Position numbers and translations under genes: made by a program. From Brachycybe producta (taxonomy: Eukaryota > Arthropoda > Diplopoda > Playtdesmida > Andrognathidae), in assembly GCA_036925085.1 (NCBI GenBank), contig JAUPFP010000131.1:1-64000 (forward strand): 64,000 bases of DNA. The letters run 5' to 3'. Shown here piece after piece: positions 40,585 through 53,490 of this stretch (its first letter is position 1; each line of letters starts with the position of its first letter). Under the pieces are notes generated by a model. That model was not told where the DNA came from. It was given only the letters and a program-made list of their open reading frames with translations, and searched no databases.

Positions 40585-42883
40585 TTGCCCAAGGAATGCA
40601 ATGCATCTAAAAGCTTCACTCTACGTCTATTAGTTCATTTGGAATTAATTTTCAAAGTTACATGTCCATGCACAAGCAATGTCAAGCATAGACACTTCAA
40701 TAATGTCCACTTTGAACTCGTGTCATTTTTGAACCATGCAGAGCATACAGGAATTGAAGACATTTCTGCATTCCTGAATGTCCAAGGAATGCAATGCATC
40801 TAACAGTTCCATTCTACGAAAATTATTAACAATTCTCCAAAAATTAAATTCTTCCATGAGTACCCCCCTTGGAAGTTTTTCAAAAAACGGCCAAAAATGA
40901 AAGTAACTGGTGTAATTTTTGAAGCATGCATTGCACACTGGAATTGAAGACATCCCTGCATTCCTGATTGCCCAAGGAATGCAATGCATCTAAAAGCTTC
41001 ACTCTACGTCTATTAGTTCATTTGGAATTAATTTTCAAAGTTACATATCCATGCACAAGCAATGTCATGCATAGACACTTCAATGATGTCCACTTTGAAC
41101 TGGTGTCATTTTTGAACCATGCAGAGCACACAGGAATTGAAGACATTTCTGCATTCCTGAATGTCCAAGGAATGCAATGCATCTAACAGTTCCATTCTAC
41201 GAAAATTATTAACAATTCTCCAAAAATTAAATTCTTCCATGAGTACCCCCCTTGGAAGTTTTTCAAAAAACGGCCAAAAATGAAAGTAACTTGTGTAATT
41301 TTTGAAGCATGCATTGCACACTGGAATTGAAGACATCCCTGCATTCCTGATTGTCCAAGGAATGCAATGCATCTAAAAGCTTCACTCTATGTCCATTAGT
41401 TCATTTGGAATTAATTTTCGAAGTTTCATGTCCATGCACAAGCAATGTCAAGCATAGACACTTCAATGATGTCCACTTTGAACTGGTGTCATTTTTGAAC
41501 CATGCAGAGCACACAGGAATTGAAGACATTTCTGCATTCCTGAATGTCCAAGGAATGCAATGCATCTAACAGTTCCATTCTACGAAAATTATTAACAATT
41601 CTCCAAAAATGAAATTCTTTCATGAGTACCCCCCTTGGAAGTTTTTCAAAAAACGGCCAAAAATGAAAGTAACTGGTGTAATTTTTGAAGCATGCATTGC
41701 ACACTGGAATTGAAGACATCCCTGCATTCCTGATTGCCCAAGGAATGCAATGCATCTAATAGCTTCACTCTACGTCTATTAGTTCATGTGGAATTAATTT
41801 TCAAAGTTACATGTCCATGCACAAGCAATGTCAAGCATATACACTTCAATGATGTCCACTTTGAACTCGTGTCATTTTTGAACCATGCAGAGCACACAGG
41901 AATTGAAGACATTTCTGCATTCCTGAATGTCCAAGGAATGCAATGCATCTAACAGTTCCATTCTACGAAAATTATTAACAATTCTCCAAAAATTAAATTC
42001 TTCCATGAGTACCCCCCCTTGGAAGTTTTTCAAAAAACGGCCAAAAATGAAAGTAACTGGTGTAATTTTTGAAGCATGCATTGCACACTGGAATTGAAGA
42101 CATCCCTGCATTCCTGATTGCCCAAGGAATGCAATGCATCTAAAAGCTTCACTCTACGTCTGTTAGTTCATTTGGAATTAATTTTCAAAGTTACATATCC
42201 ATGCACAAGCAATGTCATGCATAGACACTTCAATGATGTCCACTTTGAACTGGTGTCATTTTTGAACCATGCAGAGCACACAGGAATTGAAGACATTTCT
42301 GCATTCCTGAATGTCCAAGGAATGCAATGCATCTAACAGTTCCATTCTACGAAAATTATTAACAATTCTCCAAAAATTAAATTCTTCCATGAGTACCCCC
42401 CTTGGAAGTTTTTCAAAAAACGGCCAAAAATGAAAGTAACTTGTGTAATTTTTGAAGCATGCATTGCACACTGGAATTGAAGACATCCCTGCATTCCTGA
42501 TTGTCCAAGGAATGCAATGCATCTAAAAGCTTCACTCTATGTCCATTAGTTCATTTGGAATTAATTTTCGAAGTTTCATGTCCATGCACAAGCAATGTCA
42601 AGCATAGACACTTCAATGATGTCCACTTTGAACTGGTGTCATTTTTGAACCATGCAGAGCACACAGGAATTGAAGACATTTCTGCATTCCTGAATGTCCA
42701 AGGAATGCAATGCATCTAACAGTTCCATTCTACGAAAATTATTAACAATTCTCCAAAAATGAAATTCTTTCATGAGTACCCCCCTTGGAAGTTTTTCAAA
42801 AAACGGCCAAAAATGAAAGTAACTGGTGTAATTTTTGAAGCATGCATTGCACACTGGAATTGAAGACATCCCTGCATTCCTGA
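40585..42883 (+). repeat. 2,299-bp six-monomer HOR, copy 2
   Basis: This is a tandem copy of the preceding block in the same order: a 40,585, y2 40,968, c 41,351, n 41,734 with C7 near 42,012, y2 with gtctgttag 42,118, and c 42,501. The one difference noticed is at the end. The last c is followed by aaaaatgaaattctttc and an n unit (42,884), whereas copy 1's last c is followed by aaaaattaaattcttcc and an a unit. It is the clearest tandem HOR in the window. Confidence 0.9.
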
Positions 42884-45800
42884 TTGCCCAAGGAATGCAA
42901 TGCATCTAATAGCTTCACTCTACGTCTATTAGTTCATGTGGAATTAATTTTCAAAGTTACATGTCCATGCACAAGCAATGTCAAGCATATACACTTCAAT
43001 GATGTCCACTTTGAACTCGTGTCATTTTTGAACCATGCAGAGCACACAGGAATTGAAGACATTTCTGCATTCCTGAATGTCCAAGGAATGCAATGCATCT
43101 AACAGTTCCATTCTACGAAAATTATTAACAATTCTCCAAAAATTAAATTCTTCCATGAGTACCCCCCTTGGAAGTTTTTCAAAAAACGGCCAAAAATGAA
43201 AGTAACTGGTGTAATTTTTGAAGCATGCATTGCACACTGGAATTGAAGACATCCCTGCATTCCTGATTGCCCAAGGAATGCAATGCATCTAAAAGCTTCA
43301 CTCTACGTCTATTAGTTCATTTGGAATTAATTTTCAAAGTTACATGTACATGCACAAGCAATGTCAAGCATAGACACTTCAATGATGTCCACTTTGAACT
43401 CGTGTCATTTTTGAACCATGCAGAGCACACAGGAATTGAAGACATTTCTGCATTCCTGAATGTCCAAGGAATGCAATGCATCTAACAGTTCCATTCTACG
43501 AAAATTATTAACAATTCTCCAAAAATTAAATTCTTCCATGAGTACCCCCCTTGGAAGTTTTTCAAAAAACGGCCAAAAATGAAAGTAACTGGTGTAATTT
43601 TTGAAGCATGCATTGCACACTGGAATTGAAGACATCCCTGCATTCCTGATTGCCCAAGGAATGCAATGCATCTAAAAGCTTCACTCTACGTCTATTAGTT
43701 CATTTGGAATTAATTTTCAAAGTTACATGTCCATGCACAAGCAATGTCAAGCATAGACACTTCAATGATGTCCACTTTGAACTCGTGTCATTTTTGAACC
43801 ATGCAGAGCACACAGGAATTGAAGACATTTCTGCATTCCTGAATGTCCAAGGAATGCAATGCATCTAACAGTTCCATTCTACGAAAATTATTAACAATTC
43901 TCCAAAAATTAAATTCTTCCATGAGTACCCCCCTTGGAAGTTTTTCAAAAAACGGCCAAAAATGAAAGTAACTGGTGTAATTTTTGAAGCATGCATTGCA
44001 CACTGGAATTGAAGACATCCCTGCATTCCTGATTGCCCAAGGAATGCAATGCATCTAAAAGCTTCACTCTACGTCTATTAGTTCATTTGGAATTAATTTT
44101 CAAAGTTACATGTCCATGCACAAGCAATGTCAAGCATAGACACTTCAATAATGTCCACTTTGAACTCGTGTCATTTTTGAACCATGCAGAGCATACAGGA
44201 ATTGAAGACATTTCTGCATTCCTGAATGTCCAAGGAATGCAATGCATCTAACAGTTCCATTCTACGAAAATTATTAACAATTCTCCAAAAATTAAATTCT
44301 TCCATGAGTACCCCCCTTGGAAGTTTTTCAAAAAACGGCCAAAAATGAAAGTAACTGGTGTAATTTTTGAAGCATGCATTGCACACTGGAATTGAAGACA
44401 TCCCTGCATTCCTGATTGCCCAAGGAATGCAATGCATCTAAAAGCTTCACTCTACGTCTATTAGTTCATTTGGAATTAATTTTCAAAGTTACATATCCAT
44501 GCACAAGCAATGTCATGCATAGACACTTCAATGATGTCCACTTTGAACTGGTGTCATTTTTGAACCATGCAGAGCACACAGGAATTGAAGACATTTCTGC
44601 ATTCCTGAATGTCCAAGGAATGCAATGCATCTAACAGTTCCATTCTACGAAAATTATTAACAATTCTCCAAAAATTAAATTCTTCCATGAGTACCCCCCT
44701 TGGAAGTTTTTCAAAAAACGGCCAAAAATGAAAGTAACTTGTGTAATTTTTGAAGCATGCATTGCACACTGGAATTGAAGACATCCCTGCATTCCTGATT
44801 GTCCAAGGAATGCAATGCATCTAAAAGCTTCACTCTATGTCCATTAGTTCATTTGGAATTAATTTTCGAAGTTTCATGTCCATGCACAAGCAATGTCAAG
44901 CATAGACACTTCAATGATGTCCACTTTGAACTGGTGTCATTTTTGAACCATGCAGAGCACACAGGAATTGAAGACATTTCTGCATTCCTGAATGTCCAAG
45001 GAATGCAATGCATCTAACAGTTCCATTCTACGAAAATTATTAACAATTCTCCAAAAATGAAATTCTTTCATGAGTACCCCCCTTGGAAGTTTTTCAAAAA
45101 ACGGCCAAAAATGAAAGTAACTGGTGTAATTTTTGAAGCATGCATTGCACACTGGAATTGAAGACATCCCTGCATTCCTGATTGCCCAAGGAATGCAATG
45201 CATCTAATAGCTTCACTCTACGTCTATTAGTTCATGTGGAATTAATTTTCAAAGTTACATGTCCATGCACAAGCAATGTCAAGCATATACACTTCAATGA
45301 TGTCCACTTTGAACTCGTGTCATTTTTGAACCATGCAGAGCACACAGGAATTGAAGACATTTCTGCATTCCTGAATGTCCAAGGAATGCAATGCATCTAA
45401 CAGTTCCATTCTACGAAAATTATTAACAATTCTCCAAAAATTAAATTCTTCCATGAGTACCCCCCCTTGAAAGTTTTTCAAAAAACGGCCAAAAATGAAA
45501 GTAACTGGTGTAATTTTTGAAGCATGCATTGCACACTGGAATTGAAGACATCCCTGCATTCCTGATTGCCCAAGGAATGCAATGCATCTAAAAGCTTCAC
45601 TCTACGTCTATTAGTTCATTTGGAATTAATTTTCAAAGTTACATGTCCATGCACAAGCAATGTCAAGCATAGACACTTCAATGATGTCCACTTTGAACTC
45701 GTGTCATTTTTGAACCATGCAGAGCACACAGGAATTGAAGACATTTCTGCATTCCTGAATGTCCAAGGAATGCAATGCATCTAACAGTTCCATTCTACGA

Positions 45801-47100
45801 AAATTATTAACAATTCTCCAAAAATTAAATTCTTCCATGAGTACCCCCCTTGGAAGTTTTTCAAAAAACGGCCAAAAATGAAAGTAACTTGTGTAATTTT
45901 TGAAGCATGCATTGCACACTGGAATTGAAGACATCCCTGCATTCCTGATTGTCCAAGGAATGCAATGCATCTAAAAGCTTCACTCTATGTCCATTAGTTC
46001 ATTTGGAATTAATTTTCGAAGTTTCATGTCCATGCACAAGCAATGTCAAGCATAGACACTTCAATGATGTCCACTTTGAACTGGTGTCATTTTTGAACCA
46101 TGCAGAGCACACAGGAATTGAAGACATTTCTGCATTCCTGAATGTCCAAGGAATGCAATGCATCTAACAGTTCCATTCTACGAAAATTATTAACAATTCT
46201 CCAAAAATGAAATTCTTTCATGAGTACCCCCCTTGGAAGTTTTTCAAAAAACGGCCAAAAATGAAAGTAACTGGTGTAATTTTTGAAGCATGCATTGCAC
46301 ACTGGAATTGAAGACATCCCTGCATTCCTGATTGCCCAAGGAATGCAATGCATCTAATAGCTTCACTCTACGTCTATTAGTTCATGTGGAATTAATTTTC
46401 AAAGTTACATGTCCATGCACAAGCAATGTCAAGCATATACACTTCAATGATGTCCACTTTGAACTCGTGTCATTTTTGAACCATGCAGAGCACACAGGAA
46501 TTGAAGACATTTCTGCATTCCTGAATGTCCAAGGAATGCAATGCATCTAACAGTTCCATTCTACGAAAATTATTAACAATTCTCCAAAAATTAAATTCTT
46601 CCATGAGTACCCCCCCCTTGAAAGTTTTTCAAAAAACGGCCAAAAATGAAAGTAACTGGTGTAATTTTTGAAGCATGCATTGCACACTGGAATTGAAGAC
46701 ATCCCTGCATTCCTGATTGCCCAAGGAATGCAATGCATCTAAAAGCTTCACTCTACGTCTATTAGTTCATTTGGAATTAATTTTCAAAGTTACATGTCCA
46801 TGCACAAGCAATGTCAAGCATAGACACTTCAATGATGTCCACTTTGAACTCGTGTCATTTTTGAACCATGCAGAGCACACAGGAATTGAAGACATTTCTG
46901 CATTCCTGAATGTCCAAGGAATGCAATGCATCTAACAGTTCCATTCTACGAAAATTATTAACAATTCTCCAAAAATTAAATTCTTCCATGAGTACCCCCC
47001 CTTGGAAGTTTTTCAAAAAACGGCCAAAAATGAAAGTAACTGGTGTAATTTTTGAAGCATGCATTGCACACTGGAATTGAAGACATCCCTGCATTCCTGA
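42884..47100 (+). repeat. Rearranged a-y-c-n cassettes
   Basis: The order here is n 42,884 (C6), t 43,267, plain 43,650, a 44,033, y2 44,416, c 44,799, n 45,182 (C7, then ttgaaag), plain 45,566, c 45,949, n 46,332 (C8, then ttgaaag), plain 46,717 (C7). The a-y-c-n cassette recurs once more. The following 'plain-c-n' echoes the 'y-c' of the HOR with the y unit replaced. The shared ttgaaag change links the two n units at 45,182 and 46,332, three periods apart. Confidence 0.8.
46609..46619 (+). repeat. Expanded C tract (C8)
   Basis: The usual gagtaccccccttgg has six C. Here there are eight. Seven C occur near 35,881, 39,712, 42,012, 45,462, 46,994 and 51,974. Each change shifts the phase of later units by 1 or 2 bp, which is how they were confirmed. 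All lie between 35.8 and 52 kb. Confidence 0.85.
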
Positions 47101-50100
47101 TTGCCCAAGGAATGCAATGCATCTAAAAGCTTCACTCTACGTCTATTAGTTCATTTGGAATTAATTTTCAAAGTTACATGTACATGCACAAGCAATGTCA
47201 AGCATAGACACTTCAATGATGTCCACTTTGAACTCGTGTCATTTTTGAACCATGCAGAGCACACAGGAATTGAAGACATTTCTGCATTCCTGAATGTCCA
47301 AGGAATGCAATGCATCTAACAGTTCCATTCTACGAAAATTATTAACAATTCTCCAAAAATTAAATTCTTCCATGAGTACCCCCCTTGGAAGTTTTTCAAA
47401 AAACGGCCAAAAATGAAAGTAACTGGTGTAATTTTTGAAGCATGCATTGCACACTGGAATTGAAGACATCCCTGCATTCCTGATTGCCCAAGGAATGCAA
47501 TGCATCTAAAAGCTTCACTCTACATCTATTAGTTCATTTGGAATTAATTTTCAAAGTTACATGTACATGCACAAGCAATGTCAAGCATAGACACTTCAAT
47601 GATGTCCACTTTGAACTCGTGTCATTTTTGAACCATGCAGAGCACACAGGAATTGAAGACATTTCTGCATTCCTGAATGTCCAAGGAATGCAATGCATCT
47701 AACAGTTCCATTCTACAAAAATTATTAACAATTCTCCAAAAATTAAATTCTTCCATGAGTACCCCCCTTGGAAGTTTTTCAAAAAATGGCCAAAAATGAA
47801 AGTAACTGGTGTAATTTTTGAAGCATGCATTGCACACTGGAATTGAAGACATCCCTGCATTCCTGATTGCCCAAGGAGTGCAATGCATCTAAAAGCTTCA
47901 CTCTATGTCTATTAGTTCATTTGGAATTAATTTTCAAAGTTACATGTCCATGCACAAGCAATGTCAAGCATAGACACTTCAATGATGTCCACTTTGAACT
48001 CGTGTCATTTTTGAACCATGCAGAGCACACAGGAATTGAAGACATTTCTGCATTCCTGAATGTCCAAGGAATGCAATGCATCTAACAGTTCCATTCTACG
48101 AAAATTATTAACAATTCTCCAAAAATGAAATTCTTCCATGAGTACATCCCTTGGAAGTTTTTCAAAAAACGGCCAAAAATGAAAGTAACTGGTGTAATTT
48201 TTTAAGCATGCATTGCACACTGGAATTGAAGACATCCCTGCATTCCTGATTGCCCAAGGAATGCAATGTATCTAAAAGCTTCACTCTACGTCTATTAGTT
48301 CATTTGGAATTAATTTTCAAAGTTACATGTCCATGCACAAGCAATGTCAAGCATAGACACTTCAATGATGTCCACTTTGAACTCGTGTCATTTTTGAACC
48401 ATGCAGAGCACACAGGAATTGAAGACATTTCTGCATTCCTGAATGTCCAAGGAATGCAATGCATCTAACAGTTCCATTCTACGAAAATTATTAACAATTC
48501 TCCAAAAATTAAATTCTTCCATGAGTACCCCCCTTGGAAGTTTTTCAAAAAACGGCCAAAAATGAAAGTAACTGGTGTAATTTTTGAAGCATGCATTGCA
48601 CACTGGAATTGAAGACATCCCTGCATTCCTGATTGCCCAAGGAATGCAATGCATCTAAAAGCTTCACTCTACGTCTATTAGTTCATTTGGAATTAATTTT
48701 CAAAGTTACATGTCCATGCACAAGCAATGTCAAGCATAGACACTTCAATGATGTCCACTTTGAACTCGTGTCATTTTTGAACCATGCAGAGCACACAGGA
48801 ATTGAAGACATTTCTGCATTCCTGAATGTCCAAGGAATGCAATGCATCTAACAGTTCCATTCTACGAAAATTATTAACAATTCTCCAAAAATTAAATTCT
48901 TCCATGAGTACCCCCCTTGGAAGTTTTTCAAAAAACGGCCAAAAATGAAAGTAACTGGTGTCATTTTTGAAGCATGCACTGCACTCTGGAATTGAAGACA
49001 TCCCTGCATTCCTGATTGCCCAAGGAATGCAATGCATCTAAAAGCTTCACTCTATGTCTATTAGTTCATTTGGAATTAATTTTCAAAGTTACATGTCCAT
49101 GCACAAGCAATGTCAAGCATAGACACTTCAATGATGTCCACTTTGAACTCGTGTCATTTTTGAACCATGCAGAGCACACAGGAATTGAAGACATTTCTGC
49201 ATTCCTGAATGTCCAAGGAATGCAATGCATCTAACAGTTCCATTCTACGAAAATTATTAACAATTCTCCAAAAATGAAATTCTTCCATGAGTACCCCCCT
49301 TGGAAGTTTTTCAAAAAACGGCCAAAAATGAAAGTAACAGGTGTAATTTTTTAAGCATGCATTGCACACTGGAATTGAAGACATCCCTGCATTCCTGATT
49401 GCCCAAGGAATGCAATGCATCTAAAAGCTTCACTCTACGTCTATTAGTTCATTTGGAATTAATTTTCAAAGTTACATGTCCATGCACAAGCAATGTCAAG
49501 CATAGACACTTCAATGATGTCCACTTTGAACTGGTGTCATTTTTGAACCATGCAGAGCACACAGGAATTGAAGACATTTCTGCATTCCTGAATGTCCAAG
49601 GAATGCAATGCATCTAACAGTTCCATTCTACGAAAATTATTAACAATTCTCCAAAAATGAAATTCTTCCATGAGTACCCCCCTTGGAAGTTTTTCAAAAA
49701 ACGGCCAAAAATGAAAGTAACTGGTGTAATTTTTGAAGCATGCATTGCACACTGGAATTGAAGACATCCCTGCATTCCTGATTGCCCAAGGAATGCAATG
49801 CATCTAAAAGCTTCACTCTACGTCTATTAGTTCATTTGGAATTAATTTTCAAAGTTACATGTCCATGCACAAGCAATGTCAAGCATAGACACTTCAATGA
49901 TGTCCACTTTGAACTCGTGTCATTTTTGAACCATGCAGAGCACACAGGAATTGAAGACATTTCTGCATTCCTGAATGTCCAAGGAATGCAATGCATCTAA
50001 CAGTTCCATTCTACGAAAATTATTAACAATTCTCCAAAAATTAAATTCTTCCATGAGTACCCCCCTTGGAAGTTTTTCAAAAAACGGCCAAAAATGAAAG

Positions 50101-51190
50101 TAACTGGTGTAATTTTTGAAGCATGCATTGCACTCTGGAATTGAAGACATCCCTGCATTCCTGATTGCCCAAGGAATGCAATGCATCTAAAAGCTTCACT
50201 CTACGTCTATTAGTTCATTTGGAATTAATTTTCAAAGTTACATGTCCATGCACAAGCAATGTCAAGCATAGACACTTCAATGATGTCCACTTTGAACTCG
50301 TGTCATTTTTGAACCATGCAGAGCACACAGGAATTGAAGACATTTCTGCATTCCTGAATGTCCAAGGAATGCAATGCATCTAACAGTTCCATTCTACGAA
50401 AATTATTAACAATTCTCCAAAAATTAAATTCTTCCATGAGTACCCCCCTTGGAAGTTTTTCAAAAAACGGCCAAAAATGAAAGTAACTGGTGTAATTTTT
50501 GAAGCATGCATTGCACACTGGAATTGAAGACATCCCTGCATTCCTGATTGCCCAAGGAATGCAATGCATCTAAAAGCTTCACTCTACGTCTATTAGTTCA
50601 TTTGGAATTAATTTTCAAAGTTACATGTCCATGCACAAGCAATGTCAAGCATAGACACTTCAATGATGTCCACTTTGAACTCGTGTCATTTTTGAACCAT
50701 GCAGAGCACACAGGAATTGAAGACATTTCTGCATTCCTGAATGTCCAAGGAATGCAATGCATCTAACAGTTCCATTCTACGAAAATTATTAACAATTCTC
50801 CAAAAATTAAATTCTTCCATGAGTACCCCCCTTGGAAGTTTTTCAAAAAATGGCCAAAAATGAAAGTAACTGGTGTAATTTTTGAAGCATGCATTGCACA
50901 CTGGAATTGAAGACATCCCTGCATTCCTGATTGCCCAAGGAATGCAATGCATCTAAAAGCTTCACTCTACGTCTATTAGTTCATTTGGAATTAATTTTCA
51001 AAGTTACATGTCCATGCACAAGCAATGTCAAGCATAGACACTTCAATGATGTCCACTTTGAACTCGTGTCATTTTTGAACCATGCAGAGCACACAGGAAT
51101 TGAAGACATTTCTGCATTCCTGAATGTCCAAGGAATGCAATGCATCTAACAGTTCCATTCTACGAAAATTATTAACAATTCTCCAAAAAT
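47101..51190 (+). repeat. Mixed consensus subarray with attttttaagc variants
   Basis: Mostly consensus units. Marked ones have attttttaagc in place of atttttgaagc near 48,200 and 49,345, a variant also seen near 9,113, 51,267 and 56,630. ctatgtctatt occurs near 47,902 and 49,051. A cluster of three changes within about 25 bp (gtgtcattttt, gcactgcactctgg) lies near 48,961-48,986, and gcactctgg recurs near 50,130. No length change is present. Confidence 0.7.
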
Positions 51191-53490
51191 GAAATTCTTC
51201 CATGAGTACCCCCCTTGGAAGTTTTTCAAAAAACGGCCAAAAATGAAAGTAACTGGTGTAATTTTTTAAGCATGCATTGCACACTGGAATTGAAGACATC
51301 CCTGCATTCCTGATTGCCCAAGGAATGCAATGCATCTAAAAGCTTCACTCTACGTCTATTAGTTCATTTGGAATTAATTTTCAAAGTTACATGTAGTTGC
51401 ACAAGCAATGTCAAGCATAGACACTTCAATGATGTCCACTTTGAACTCGTGTCATTTTTGAACCATGCAGAGCACACAGGAATTGAAGGCATTTCTGCAT
51501 TCCTGAATGTCCAAGGAATGCAATGCATCTAACAGTTCCATTCTACGAAAATTATTAACAATTCTCCAAAAATTAAATTCTTCCATGAGTACCCCCCTTG
51601 GAAGTTTTTCAAAAAACGGCCAAAAATGAAAGTAACTGGTGTAATTTTTGAAGCATGCATTGCACACTGGAATTGAAGACATCCCTGCATTCCTGATTGC
51701 CCAAGGAATGCAATGCATCTAAAAGCTTCACTCTACGTCTATTAGTTCATTTGGAATTAATTTTCAAAGTTACATGTCCATGCACAAGCAATGTCAAGCA
51801 TAGACACTTCAATGATGTCCACTTTGAACTCGTGTCATTTTTGAACCATGCAGAGCACACAGGAATTGAAGACATTTCTGCATTCCTGAATGTCCAAGGA
51901 ATGCAATGCATCTAACAGTTCCATTCTACGAAAATTATTAACAATTCTCCAAAAATTAAATTCTTCCATGAGTACCCCCCCTTGGAAGTTTTTCAAAAAA
52001 CGGCCAAAAATGAAAGTAACTGGTGTAATTTTTGAAGCATGCATTGCACACTGGAATTGAAGACATCCCTGCATTCCTGATTGCCCAAGGAATGCAATGC
52101 ATCTAAAAGCTTCACTCTACGTCTATTATTTCATTTGGAATTAATTTTCAAAGTTACATATCCATGCACAAGCAATGTCATGCATAGACACTTCAATGAT
52201 GTCCACTTTGAACTGGTGTCATTTTTGAACCATGCAGAGCACACAGGAATTGAAGACATTTCTGCATTCCTGAATGTCCAAAGAATGCAATGCATCTAAC
52301 AGTTCCATTCTACGAAAATTATTAACAATTCTCCAAAAATTAAATTCTTTCATGAGTACCCCCCTTGGAAGTTTTTCAAAAAACGGCCAAAAATGAAAGT
52401 AACTTGTGTAATTTTTGAAGCATGCATTGCACACTGGAATTGAAGACATCCCTGCATTCCTGATTGTCCAAGGAATGCAATGCATCTAAAAGCTTCACTC
52501 TATGTCCATTAGTTCATTTGGAATTAATTTTCGAAGTTTCATGTCCATGCACAAGCAATGTCAAGCATAGACACTTCAATGATGTCCACTTTGAACTGGT
52601 GTCATTTTTGAACCATGCAGAGCACACAGGAATTGAAGACATTTCTGCATTCCTGAATGTCCAAGGAATGCAATGCATCTAACAGTTCCATTCTACGAAA
52701 ATTATTAACAATTCTCCAAAAATGAAATTCTTCCATGAGTACCCCCCTTGGAAGTTTTTCAAAAAACGGCCAAAAATGAAAGTAACTGGTGTAATTTTTG
52801 AAGCATGCATTGCACACTGGAATTGAAGACATCCCTGCATTCCTGATTGCCCAAGGAATGCAATGCATCTAAAAGCTTCACTCTACGTCTATTAGTTCAT
52901 TTGGAATTAATTTTCAAAGTTACATGTCCATGCACAAGCAATGTCAAGCATAGACACTTCAATGATGTCCACTTTGAACTCGTGTCATTTTTGAACCATG
53001 CAGAGCACACAGGAATTGAAGACATTTCTGCATTCCTGAATGTCCAAGGAATGCAATGCATCTAACAGTTCCATTCTACGAAAATTATTAACAATTCTCC
53101 AAAAATTAAATTCTTCCATGAGTACCCCCCTTGGAAGTTTTTCAAAAAACGGCCAAAAATGAAAGTAACTGGTGTAATTTTTGAAGCATGCATTGCACAC
53201 TGGAATTGAAGACATCCCTGCATTCCTGATTGCCCAAGGAATGCAATGCATCTAAAAGCTTCACTCTACGTCTATTAGTTCATTTGGAATTAATTTTCAA
53301 AGTTACATGTCCATGCACAAGCAATGTCAAGCATAGAGACTTCAATGATGTCCACTTTGAACTCGTGTCATTTTTGAACCATGCAGAGCACACAGGAATT
53401 GAAGACATTTCTGCATTCCTGAATGTCCAAGGAATGCAATGCATCTAACAGTTCCATTCTACGAAAATTATTAACAATTCTCCAAAAATG
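51191..53490 (+). repeat. Block H3, copy 1 (5,363-bp offset)
   Basis: This is the minimum extent shared with 56,554-58,852. The ordered markers are: aaaaatgaaattc (51,191), attttttaagc, tgtagttgc (51,392), a C7 tract (about 51,974; C6 in copy 2), ctattatttcatttgg (about 52,127), a y1 unit (52,081), c (52,464), aaaaatgaaattc, the D marker catagagactt (53,338) and aaaaatgaaattc (53,490). The left edge lies after 50,851 and the right edge before 53,915. A private change is gaaggcattt near 51,488. Confidence 0.88.
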
